In this document: positions 1-8,986 of the stretch, piece after piece
Position numbering within the stretch: position 1 is the stretch's first letter
How the letters are laid out: every line of letters begins with the position of its first letter
NCBI RefSeq assembly: GCF_902801725.1
Contig: NZ_CADCJB010000007.1
Span: forward strand, 1-64,000
Direction: 5' to 3'
DNA from: an uncultured Methanobrevibacter sp.
Lineage (GTDB): Archaea > Methanobacteriota > Methanobacteria > Methanobacteriales > Methanobacteriaceae
DNA length: 64,000 bases
Notes under the pieces: model-generated
Told to the model about the DNA's origin: nothing
What the model saw: only the letters and a program-made list of their open reading frames with translations
Databases searched by the model: none
Translations under genes and position numbers: made by a program

Positions 1-3000
1 TTCACCAACCTTATTAGCAGTTAATTTACCAGTATTCCTATCAACACTAACAATATTACTATTAGAACTGGTATAAACAAGACTACCCGCAACAGCAGGA
101 TCAAGCTTAGCACCAACATACGCTGACTCAGTAACATTCACACTGATAACATCAGAAGCAAGAATCTTAACAGGAACATCAACTACATTAACTTTGACAG
201 TTTTACTTGAAGATGCATATTGCCTATTTCCATTAAAATTGATTTTAACTGTGGTGCTTCCAACAGATTTACCTATGATTGCTCCATTTTCAAAGGTTGC
301 AATATTTGGATTTGCAATTATGAATTCAAGATTACCTGCTTCAGGATGGCTGAAAGAATAAACCAGTTTAGCATTTTCTGTTAAATTAACAGTGATTGAT
401 TCTTCTGCATCTATTTTTGTTGAAACAAGCAGAACGTTTACAACCACATTAGCACTACTTTCTTCGAATTTATTGTTATTCCTTTCAAGGTGAATTGAAA
501 TAGATGCTTTGCCTTTACCCACAGCAGTAATAATACCTTTTTCATCAATATTTACAACACTTGTATCATTACTAGTATAAATTAATCTGCCGGCATTTGA
601 AGGATTTAATACAGCACCAATATCTATTTTATCACATGCATATAATGTAATTGTTTTATTGACATTAATGCTTGTAGGAATGGAATCCTTGTAAACATTA
701 ACTTCCACTTCTTCAGTTGCAGGAGCATATTTCTCATCGCCAGCAAAGCTTATTGTGACTATAGACTTACCCAGACCCACAGCAGTGACCATACCTTCAG
801 AATCGATTATAACAACATTTTTATTGCTGCTTAAATAGGTCAATACGGCTGTTGGGTTAGGATTTAAATGAGCATTGATATTCTCCTTTTCATCCTTCAA
901 CAAGCTGAAAGTTTTTCCAACGTCTATTTTAGTTGGAACTCTTGTTACCTTAACTATTGCACGAGCGCTTGATTTAACATATTTTTTAGTTCCAGGATAA
1001 TTAATTGTAATTTCAGCAGTACCTACCTTATATGCAATAAGGGTTCCGTACCTGCTGACGCTTACAACACTTGTATCATTGCTTGAATATTGCAAGTCAT
1101 ATGAATTTCCATGGTCTAAAGTCGCATTGATTTTTGCTTGATTATCAACATGCAATTCAATTTCACTTTCAACAGTGATTTTAGTTGGAACCACTTTTAC
1201 GACAACTGTTGTGGTGATTTGTGAAGGAAGATACTTTTGATAACCTGTGAATGATATTAATATTGAAGCTTTACCCTGATTGACTCCTGTTATTCCACCG
1301 TTTGCATCAACTTCTGCAATATTTGTATTGTTACTTTGATATGTAATATATCCATAAGGAACGGATACCCTGTTTCCATCAATATCCTTTAATATAGCAT
1401 GAATTGAAGTGAAATCTGTAACATTAACCTCTATTGTAGAATTTACTTCAAATTGAGTTGCATAATCAATAACTTTTACAAGAAGTTTTGAAGATGACGG
1501 CAGATATTTGTCGTTTCCGGCAAAACTAACAGTAATATAGGCAAAACCTGAACCGACACCTATAATCCTAGTTCCTTCCACTATTGCAACATTTGGATTA
1601 CTGCTAGCGTAAGTCAATTCCACATCAGATGGAGTTGAAATTGCACCAATATAATAGTCATTTCCCTTGTCTATAGTGATATTTCCACTAGGAATAATTT
1701 CTATTGAACTTACTCTTTTAGAGACTTTTATGACATATGAAGCAGATGCCGGACGATATTTTTCATTTCCGGGATATGTTGCTGTAATTTTAACTACTCC
1801 TTCCTTAAGAGCACTTACAATTCCTGAATTGACTTTAGCAACACTTGTGTCATTGCTGCTGTAAGTTATTAATCCTGCATAAGGGTTTGTTGTGAGTATT
1901 AATTGTTCCTTGGAACCAACATAGATTACTTTAGGAACCTCATAGGATTCTTTAATTTCAACAGGAATGCGTGTTACATTAACCTTAACGGTAATGTTGC
2001 AAGGTTTATACATATCCCTACCCATCACATCATAACCATTGAATCTAATAGTGAGGGTAGTGACTCCTACTTTAAGACCTGTGATTTTGCCTGATGCTGC
2101 GCTAACTTTTGCAATACTTGAATTACCTATTTCATAGGTTATTCTTTGATTTGAAATCAAAAATGGCATGTAACTATATTCAAAAGGATGAAGCAACTCG
2201 TTAATGTATTGATTTTTAGTAACTTGAACTTCAATGGTTGAATTTAATTCAAACCATGTGTCTTTCTGGAATTTGAAAGGCATATTATAAACAACATCTT
2301 CATATCTTGCTATTAAATTTCCTTTATAATAATCTATTTCTGCAACAAATGTTTCATCAAGGGCGACAACTTTTTTATTGAGTGTTAAGTTTTGAGAGGA
2401 TAAATTTAAATCGAATGATTCCAAGTTACTGAAATCATACAGCTCAACAACATCATTATCACTATCATAGACCATTAACTCGAATTTTCCGCTGAAAGTT
2501 TCACCAGAATATTCAATATTGGTTAAATTTAGGAATAACCAATTGTTCATTTCTGCAAGGTTTGAAACAGAAGGAGTGTTTTTATAATTGGACCATACAT
2601 TACCATACCAATTATAATTGGCTTTTACACCACCCCATAAACTGGAAATAACATATCCTCCCAATTTCATATTATTGTTTAAAAATATTGAATCATAAAC
2701 ACTGCCATTATATAAGAAATATATAATTCCATTATACTCTCCTGTATTGTTTATGAATGATGATTTTTCAATATTCACATTATTAGAAGCCAATATGGCC
2801 GCACCGTTCTTTGCAAAATTTTCTCTGAATACTGTGTCAACTATTTCTATATCTCCACCGTAAATTGCACCTCCACCGCCAATATCATTGCTGTCATATG
2901 TTGCCTTGTTGGCTATGAAATTGGAGTCATAAATCCTTGTAGGATTATCTTCTCTTTTTAAATCATATATAGCACCACCATCCCTGGCAGTATTGTTCTT

Positions 3001-4776
3001 GAAGATACAGTTAGTTATGGTTGCGCCATCACGACCGATATATATCGCACCACCACGAACTTTAGCATAGTTGTTTTCAAATAGGGAGTTTTCAATGTTG
3101 AGACCCATCCCTTCAGAATATATTGCGCCACCTAGGATATAGTTATGTGCATTATTTATAAACTTACAATCTATTATTGTTGTGTTTTTACCAGCAAGAT
3201 AAAGTGCGGAACCACCTGTAGACCCATCAGCAACATTATTGATAAAAGTACAGTTAATGAATTTTGCATTCATGCCTTGACTTTTAACACCTGCACCGTC
3301 ATCATATCTTGCATTACCATTGCTAATTACGATATTTTTTAAGGTTATGTCCTTTGCCATCAAATTAAATACTCTTGATTTGCCAGCAGCATTGATGATA
3401 TAACCATTTCCATCAATTGTTAATGTTTTGGATATTGATATTCCGGTAACTGATTTGTCTATGCTCTGAGTATAAAAATAATCCTTTTGCAAAACTATTT
3501 CATCATCATGACTGTCAATAAGAGATTGTAATTCATTAAAGCTGCCGCTTTTAAACTTTTTAGATACAACCACATTTCCACAATTTGCAATAACTGTGAA
3601 ATCTCCTAAAACAGTATAATTAAATAAAGCTTTCCCAGTATTGCCCAAATTGATTTTATTTGGATCCAATGTGGCATTTACTCCTGTTAAATCCGCACCA
3701 ATTGAAGGCAATTTATTTGTTGAATATATGCTTTCTTTACCTGTTTGACTGTTATATAAATTATTAATGGAAACTGTTGCAGTTGATGAATCTAAACTAA
3801 TGGCTAAATCAAGATATAACCATGAATCCACATTTATTTGTGAAGTAACCCTCGGTTTAACTAATCTATTGTCTATGGTATTTCCCCACCAGTTATTGTT
3901 TGCAGTAAACATACGCCCCCATGAATAAACGAGTGTTTCGGGATTACTTCCTAAAATGATTGAATCAGTCAAATTGATTATTGCACTTATGTCATTGGAT
4001 ATTGCACTTCCTTCAGGAGCATTGTTGCCAGTGAAAAGGCAACCCCTGACATTTACGACATCATCATATGGATTTTCTGTTGTTCCGAGTTGTCCTCTAA
4101 TTAAAAGTGCTCCACCACTATCTGTTGCATGATTTGAAACGAAATTACAATAAAGCACATCCTGCCTAATACCGTGATATGTTACAAGGGCACCACCATA
4201 TTCTGCAGTATTATTTTTAAATGTGGAACGAACAAATACTGAGTAACTGTTCGGATGTGAGAAGATTGCTCCTCCCCAGGATGCCTTATTGTTTATGAAA
4301 GTACAGTCAAGAACTCTTAGACATTCCCCATTTCCATAAATTGCACCCCCGGATTTATCAAATGAATTACCATTTATAAAATTAATATTTTTCAAAGTCA
4401 CATTAGTGGAATTTACATAAAATATTCTTGATTTGCTATTAGCATCAATTGTGTGCCCTTTTCCATCAATAATCAGATCATTTTTATTGATTAAAATTCC
4501 TTCTTTAATTACATCGGAACTAGAATAAGTATAATCCTTAGTTAAATCAATGCTTTTTGAAGTTCCACTATTTATAGCAGTATTCAATTCAGCGAAACTT
4601 CCATCCCCCGTTTTACTTAAATTTTCATAATTTAAATCATTAATGTTTAAACTATTATCATCATTGGCTTTTTGTAAAATACTATTTGTATTATTATCTG
4701 CAGATGCTACAGCAGACATGGTGATGAATACAAATAAAATCAAACATATTACCAATGCCGTCCTTTTCAATTTCAA
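1..4776 (-). CDS. Adhesin-like surface protein, C-terminus outside window (partial)
   Basis: The frame is open from the window edge to a TTG start at 4774-4776. A strong AGGAGGAG Shine-Dalgarno lies just upstream, and the first downstream ATG would fall inside the signal peptide, so TTG is the likely start. About 1,592 codons are visible. Order seen: signal peptide (MKLKRTALVICLILFVFITM, ending near VASA); a long stretch of right-handed beta-helix repeats with recurring GGAI and N-N/F-N-N motifs, as in polymorphic outer-membrane-protein repeats; then from about base 2280 down to base 1 at least eight Ig-like (BID_2-type) domains, spaced about 250-270 bp, each with a T/I-S-N-x-x-V signature. 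This is a secreted or wall-associated adhesin by family knowledge; the ligand is unknown. The C-terminal anchor is not visible. Confidence 0.85.
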   Translation of the reverse strand, partial: MKLKRTALVICLILFVFITMSAVASADNNTNSILQKANDDNSLNINDLNYENLSKTGDGSFAELNTAINSGTSKSIDLTKDYTYSSSDVIKEGILINKNDLIIDGKGHTIDANSKSRIFYVNSTNVTLKNINFINGNSFDKSGGAIYGNGECLRVLDCTFINNKASWGGAIFSHPNSYSVFVRSTFKNNTAEYGGALVTYHGIRQDVLYCNFVSNHATDSGGALLIRGQLGTTENPYDDVVNVRGCLFTGNNAPEGSAISNDISAIINLTDSIILGSNPETLVYSWGRMFTANNNWWGNTIDNRLVKPRVTSQINVDSWLYLDLAISLDSSTATVSINNLYNSQTGKESIYSTNKLPSIGADLTGVNATLDPNKINLGNTGKALFNYTVLGDFTVIANCGNVVVSKKFKSGSFNELQSLIDSHDDEIVLQKDYFYTQSIDKSVTGISISKTLTIDGNGYIINAAGKSRVFNLMAKDITLKNIVISNGNARYDDGAGVKSQGMNAKFINCTFINNVADGSTGGSALYLAGKNTTIIDCKFINNAHNYILGGAIYSEGMGLNIENSLFENNYAKVRGGAIYIGRDGATITNCIFKNNTARDGGAIYDLKREDNPTRIYDSNFIANKATYDSNDIGGGGAIYGGDIEIVDTVFRENFAKNGAAILASNNVNIEKSSFINNTGEYNGIIYFLYNGSVYDSIFLNNNMKLGGYVISSLWGGVKANYNWYGNVWSNYKNTPSVSNLAEMNNWLFLNLTNIEYSGETFSGKFELMVYDSDNDVVELYDFSNLESFDLNLSSQNLTLNKKVVALDETFVAEIDYYKGNLIARYEDVVYNMPFKFQKDTWFELNSTIEVQVTKNQYINELLHPFEYSYMPFLISNQRITYEIGNSSIAKVSAASGKITGLKVGVTTLTIRFNGYDVMGRDMYKPCNITVKVNVTRIPVEIKESYEVPKVIYVGSKEQLILTTNPYAGLITYSSNDTSVAKVNSGIVSALKEGVVKITATYPGNEKYRPASASYVIKVSKRVSSIEIIPSGNITIDKGNDYYIGAISTPSDVELTYASSNPNVAIVEGTRIIGVGSGFAYITVSFAGNDKYLPSSSKLLVKVIDYATQFEVNSTIEVNVTDFTSIHAILKDIDGNRVSVPYGYITYQSNNTNIAEVDANGGITGVNQGKASILISFTGYQKYLPSQITTTVVVKVVPTKITVESEIELHVDNQAKINATLDHGNSYDLQYSSNDTSVVSVSRYGTLIAYKVGTAEITINYPGTKKYVKSSARAIVKVTRVPTKIDVGKTFSLLKDEKENINAHLNPNPTAVLTYLSSNKNVVIIDSEGMVTAVGLGKSIVTISFAGDEKYAPATEEVEVNVYKDSIPTSINVNKTITLYACDKIDIGAVLNPSNAGRLIYTSNDTSVVNIDEKGIITAVGKGKASISIHLERNNNKFEESSANVVVNVLLVSTKIDAEESITVNLTENAKLVYSFSHPEAGNLEFIIANPNIATFENGAIIGKSVGSTTVKINFNGNRQYASSSKTVKVNVVDVPVKILASDVISVNVTESAYVGAKLDPAVAGSLVYTSSNSNIVSVDRNTGKLTANKVGE

Positions 4777-4780
4777 AATA

Positions 4781-4830
4781 TTTCTCCTCCTAAATACTAA
4801 AAATTGTCGCTTATATAAAGTTATATATTG
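4781..4830 (-). promoter_or_regulatory. Promoter and Shine-Dalgarno of the first adhesin gene
   Basis: On the minus strand, AT-rich TATA-like boxes lie at 4811-4820 and 4821-4829. The ribosome site AGGAGGAG at about 4783-4790 lies 7-8 nt before the TTG start. The leader must be very short, about 10-25 nt, if transcription begins about 25 nt after the upstream box. The strong ribosome site is what decides for the TTG start. Confidence 0.55.
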
Positions 4831-4883
4831 CAGACATCATATTTATATTTGGTGAAAAAATCATTACATAAAAAAAGAAAAAA

Positions 4884-4904
4884 GTTATGTATTGAATACA
4901 TAAC
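4884..4904 (-). terminator. Hairpin plus U-tract terminator of the second adhesin gene
   Basis: A perfect 10-bp inverted repeat, GTTATGTATT and AATACATAAC, has a one-base loop. It lies 6 bp past the stop of the 4910-7681 gene. On the minus strand it is followed by a T-rich run, as expected for archaeal termination. Confidence 0.7.
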
Positions 4905-4909
4905 CAAAG

Positions 4910-7681
4910 TTATTTTTTACGTCTTAAAAATGTGACGTTTAAAGTTACTAATACCAATATCAAAGCAAACAATGGATTTCCTGTTGCATTCTTATCATAT
5001 CTAATTTTAGAAACTTTAGTTTTATTATGTGGCTTTTCATTAGGTTTTTTTGGTTTTTTATGTTTTTTAGGTTTTTTTGGTTTTTTATGTTTTTGTTTCT
5101 TTTCCTTGGTAACGTTGGTTTTATTAGTACTGTTAACCGTTTTGTTTGTTTGATTATTTCCCGCAATAACAGTATTGTTCTTTAAACCAGTTGTCTTAGC
5201 AAGGAAGAAAAGTGTAATATTTCTTTTTTCTCCAACCTTCAAAACACCGTTGAAAATCCATTTGCCGTCGCCAACATAATGCCAAAGGCCGGATGGATCA
5301 ACGAAATAATCATATACCAAGCCTTCAGTATAATCCCTATCAATAATATATAAGCCAGTAATATCATATTTACCAGTGTTTTCAACAACTACTGTAAAGC
5401 TAACAGACTGACCTACTTTAACTACTCTATTGTTAGATATTTTTCTTACAGACATTTCTGGGTTAGGTAAAGTTTTAGTAGTATTAGTTGAATTTGACAA
5501 TGTGTAATTTGCATAACCGGAAGTAACATTATTTCTTAAAACACCAAGTTCCCTGGTTTCAAACTCAACTATGAAACTTGCACTCTGCTTTATCATTAAT
5601 GCTTGGTTCAATACCCATTTTCCATGGTTATCGTATGTCCATTTGCCAACATCATTATGCCATTTTTTGTAAACTAATCCTTTACTGTATTGAATATCCT
5701 TTACGAATACATCATTTAAAATCATGTTTCCATTGTTTGTAACAGTGATTTTAAATTGAACATTTTCCCCAACTAGAACAGTAGTATTTATAGTATCTTT
5801 TCTAACTGTTTCGTTAAACCTTTCAACGAATGGAAAACTTTTAAACAAGACCATATTTTGCCTATCGGCGGGAGTCAGGAACAGTTTCATGTCATATTCC
5901 ATTTTATCACCATTAGGAAGAACATATGACATATTAGTCATATTCATTTCATCATAATGATTTCTATACTGGTTTATAACATCCCTTACAAGCCTGTCTC
6001 TTGAATTTAGATAATCTCCATCTGTAAATATCCATGTTACCGTTTGAATATCGCCTTCAGTATAATCATCATACCTTTCAGGATATGCATCAAGCAGATA
6101 GAACATTACTCGAAGATAATCCTCTACAGAAGATCTGTCTACTGAATTTACAATATATGACAAATCTTCAATCAACACACCTTCGGTATTTTCCGGACGG
6201 AACAAATGCTCCTCTACACAGTAAACTTGATAACCCGCAAATTCACCAGTCGGAATGTAGTGAGTATCACGGGAATGACCGTCAAGAATATCATGCAGAT
6301 AATCATGGACTTCATGCTGATTATATACGATTAAATCGCTATCGGCAATTTTTGTATAATCATCCTTTTCATATCCGTCGATAACTATAATATTTCGCCC
6401 TTCAGTTGCTACATTATTTTTTAATATGGACTTTGATATGTCAAAACTTAATGAAAATATTGCTCCAGCGTGCCTAGCTTTATTGGCATCAAATATACAA
6501 TTTGTTATATGTGAATGACTTGTAGATAAAGCACCGCCGTAGTTCAACGCTTCATTATTTGTGAAATTGGAATTTGCGAATATATTATTATTGCTTTTGA
6601 ATCCAGTATTGATAGCACCACCACCGTATCCAGTAGCATTGTTTCTGTCAAATACTGAATTGTCAACAGTAAGGTTATAATTCGAACAAATTGCCCCTGC
6701 ACTGTATGCAGTATTGTTATAGAACTTTGAATTATATATTTTCACAAAGTTTCTTGGAACCAACTCTGAATCATATGGAGAAATTGAAAATATTGCGCCA
6801 CCTTTAAACCCAATATTGTTCTCAAATATTGAATTGTCAACAGTTAATTGGTTGATGGATGCAACAGCACCTCCACCTTCATCAATTTGATATTCTCCAG
6901 GGTTGAATACTCTGTTATTTTTAAATATTGAACTGTTCAGAACAGAATAAGCAGCGAATATTGCACCGCCTAAACCTTTTTCTTCAAGTTGCAAGTGATT
7001 TTTTGAATACCTTGCCAATACCTTATTGGATTCGAATAAGGAATTATCGACAAGCAAGTTCCTAGCATATATAGATCCACCATTAAATTCCGCAATATTG
7101 CTACCAAATTTTGAATTGTAAATGTTTACATGAGTAGAACCTGATATAAGAGATACACCAATAGCACCACCATGTTTAGTAGCAGTATTTTTTTCAAATG
7201 TACAACGATTGACTGTTAAGTTACCTGAATTAATTAGGATCGCCCCACCGTTTGAATCGGAGGCTGAACGTCCATTTACAAATTTTATATCATTTAAAGT
7301 TACATGTCCACTGTATTGAGCAAAAATTCTTGCATTTCCACTTCCGTCAATGGTATGATTATTACCATTTATTGTTAATCTTGAAACGGGAATACCGTTT
7401 CTCAATGAATGGTCATTAATATAATCATATTTATAGTCTTTAGTTAAAGTTACAATACCGTCTTGAGCGTTCTCAATTTCTGTTTGCAAATCAGTGAATG
7501 TAGCTACGTCGCCATCTTCACTTAATATATCAACATCCGTATTTCCTTGATTTATAGATAACTGTTCATTTCCATTATTTACATCTGTGTCTGTTGGAAC
7601 ACTTTCACTTGCTGAAACCATCCCAATGGACATTATTAGTATTAAAAATACCAACAAAATCTTCAGTTTATTACATTTCAT
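4910..7681 (-). CDS. Adhesin-like protein with putative thioester domain and C-terminal membrane anchor
   Basis: I start this at ATG 7681 (923 aa), because GAGGG sits 6 nt upstream; a TTG eight codons earlier has no ribosome site. Order seen: signal peptide (residues 1 to about 25); beta-helix/Pmp repeats with GGAI motifs (about 45-420); a region with YCVEE (Cys488) and DIQTVTWIF (Gln546), 58 residues apart with an intervening LLDAYP, which matches the Cys/TQxA pattern of thioester-forming adhesion domains (TED); two DUF11-like repeats (about 625-850), each with GLVY followed by W-x-Y; a Lys/Pro-rich spacer; and a final hydrophobic segment ending FLRRKK. The spacer and membrane tail suggest anchoring through the pseudomurein wall. 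The thioester assignment is inference from motif and spacing. Expression is probably from an AT-rich promoter upstream of 7690. Confidence 0.85.
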   Translation of the reverse strand: MKCNKLKILLVFLILIMSIGMVSASESVPTDTDVNNGNEQLSINQGNTDVDILSEDGDVATFTDLQTEIENAQDGIVTLTKDYKYDYINDHSLRNGIPVSRLTINGNNHTIDGSGNARIFAQYSGHVTLNDIKFVNGRSASDSNGGAILINSGNLTVNRCTFEKNTATKHGGAIGVSLISGSTHVNIYNSKFGSNIAEFNGGSIYARNLLVDNSLFESNKVLARYSKNHLQLEEKGLGGAIFAAYSVLNSSIFKNNRVFNPGEYQIDEGGGAVASINQLTVDNSIFENNIGFKGGAIFSISPYDSELVPRNFVKIYNSKFYNNTAYSAGAICSNYNLTVDNSVFDRNNATGYGGGAINTGFKSNNNIFANSNFTNNEALNYGGALSTSHSHITNCIFDANKARHAGAIFSLSFDISKSILKNNVATEGRNIIVIDGYEKDDYTKIADSDLIVYNQHEVHDYLHDILDGHSRDTHYIPTGEFAGYQVYCVEEHLFRPENTEGVLIEDLSYIVNSVDRSSVEDYLRVMFYLLDAYPERYDDYTEGDIQTVTWIFTDGDYLNSRDRLVRDVINQYRNHYDEMNMTNMSYVLPNGDKMEYDMKLFLTPADRQNMVLFKSFPFVERFNETVRKDTINTTVLVGENVQFKITVTNNGNMILNDVFVKDIQYSKGLVYKKWHNDVGKWTYDNHGKWVLNQALMIKQSASFIVEFETRELGVLRNNVTSGYANYTLSNSTNTTKTLPNPEMSVRKISNNRVVKVGQSVSFTVVVENTGKYDITGLYIIDRDYTEGLVYDYFVDPSGLWHYVGDGKWIFNGVLKVGEKRNITLFFLAKTTGLKNNTVIAGNNQTNKTVNSTNKTNVTKEKKQKHKKPKKPKKHKKPKKPNEKPHNKTKVSKIRYDKNATGNPLFALILVLVTLNVTFLRRKK
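5042..5095 (-). repeat. In-frame 27-bp tandem repeat in the Lys/Pro-rich spacer
   Basis: Two copies of a 27-bp unit (5042-5068 and 5069-5095) match at 26 of 27 positions. The unit is a multiple of three and encodes KKHKKPKKP-like sequence, so copy-number change would lengthen or shorten the wall spacer without breaking the frame. Confidence 0.75.
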
Positions 7682-8368
7682 TATTTCCCTCAAAACGAGA
7701 GACAAACCAAATATGTATAAACTAAATCAAATTGCACAAATTTAATAATATAAATTCTTAAATTTATTTCAGTTAATTTAAACCCCTTACAAATAATATA
7801 ACCTAACCATAATAATGCTTTCAAAAACATAATATAACTAATCAAATTAATTATATCCATTAATTAAAACACTAGGCCAAAAAATACCAATCATAATAGT
7901 TAAAAATTAATTTAACGCATTTGATTTAAGTATTTTAATATAAGATTTGTTCTAACTCAATAAACATAATATTATATTATTTAAATCTCAGGAATACTAC
8001 AATTTATATGAATTCATATTCCGCATGGTAATTTATTTTGTCCATATAATATAAACATTTCTAAAAAATAATCATTAATTTAAACAAAAATATATAATCT
8101 GCAAATACATTTTTTAAACAAATACCAATATAATGTTAATCTATTAAAAAAAATACAATATTTTTGATTATTTATGAAAATTTGGATATAAAAGATAATA
8201 CTTCAAATTTTTAAGATTTTTAAAAATAATTAAATAATCTTTTTAAATTTTTTTATAAGTAATATTCAAAATTAATATAATAATATTGAACAAAAATATT
8301 ATTTAAAGAAAATCATTAAATGGTTAATAACATTTAAGATTTAAAATAAATAATTTAATAAAAAATCA
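7682..8368. other. Long AT-rich intergenic region
   Basis: About 690 bp with no credible gene on either strand. It should hold the promoter of the minus-strand adhesin, with TATA-like sequence in the first 100 bp upstream of its ATG, and the downstream region of the flavodoxin gene. No conserved RNA structure or repeat was recognised. Confidence 0.6.
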
Positions 8369-8875
8369 CTATTCCAAAATCCAAGCATCAACAGTATCCT
8401 TTACATCATAGACATCTGCACCCGGAATAGATAATCCTTTTTTGATTTCAGCACCTTCACACAATTTGGCCAGATCCTTTTGGCTTGAACCAAAACCTGA
8501 ACCTTCATGAGTGACAAATGGTTTAACGATTTTACCGTTGAAATCAAGCTGTTCCAGCTGTGTAAACATAGGCATTGGAAGAGTTCCCCACCAATTTGGA
8601 AAACCTATATATACTGTATCATACTCCGCAATATCATTTAAGGTTTCTTTGATTTCAGGTCTTGCGTCTGATTGCTGCTCTTTTTTGGCAACATCAATAC
8701 ATTCCATATAATCTGCAGGATATTCAGTAGCAGGTTCTACCTTAAACAAATCCGCCCCGTCTAATTCACGAATAAATTCAGCTATTACTTCAGTGTTTCC
8801 CTTTTCGATATTTTTAAGTTCTCCACCAAAATAATTTTCTCCACTTCTTGAAAAGTAAATCACTATACTTGACAT
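8369..8875 (-). CDS. Flavodoxin family protein
   Basis: 168 aa, the usual length for a single-domain flavodoxin. The N-terminus has the phosphate-binding pattern VIYFSRSGENY, and later YIGFPNWWGTLPMPMFTQLE and VTHEGSGFGSS line the FMN site, as in the flavodoxin_4 group. FMN binding and low-potential electron transfer are known for the family; the partner here is unknown. GGAGAT precedes the ATG. It lies downstream of fprA on the same strand but has its own promoter, with a palindrome at 8920-8936 touching the TATA box, so it is probably regulated separately. The same element precedes the aldo/keto reductase gene at 52964. Confidence 0.9.
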   Translation of the reverse strand: MSSIVIYFSRSGENYFGGELKNIEKGNTEVIAEFIRELDGADLFKVEPATEYPADYMECIDVAKKEQQSDARPEIKETLNDIAEYDTVYIGFPNWWGTLPMPMFTQLEQLDFNGKIVKPFVTHEGSGFGSSQKDLAKLCEGAEIKKGLSIPGADVYDVKDTVDAWILE

Positions 8876-8911
8876 GCAATCATCTCCAAAATCAATTTAA
8901 ATAAATCAAAG

Positions 8912-8936
8912 TATTTAAATGTTGCCGAATGCAACA
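8912..8936 (-). promoter_or_regulatory. TATA box with adjoining 17-bp palindromic operator (flavodoxin)
   Basis: On the forward strand TGTTGCCGAATGCAACA (8920-8936) is a 6-5-6 palindrome with perfect arms. On the minus strand it directly adjoins TTTAAATA (8912-8919), 37 nt before the flavodoxin ATG. The copy at 52903-52928 has the same palindrome, TATA box and spacing; 22 of 25 bases match. Its position next to or over the TFB recognition element fits either a repressor or an activator site. Confidence 0.7.
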
Positions 8937-8960
8937 AAGTAAAAAAAAATAAAAAAATAA

Positions 8961-8986
8961 AAAAGAATAGATGAGACTATTCTTTT
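8961..8986 (-). terminator. Terminator hairpin of fprA
   Basis: AAAAGAATAG and CTATTCTTTT form a perfect 10-bp stem with a 6-nt loop. It overlaps the fprA stop codon and is followed on the minus strand by a long T-rich run. Confidence 0.7.

Noticed and set aside
4910-7681. CRISPR-like spacing in the adhesin repeats
   Set aside because: The repeats are protein-level (GGAI and Asn motifs) with variable DNA, without exact direct repeats and spacers.
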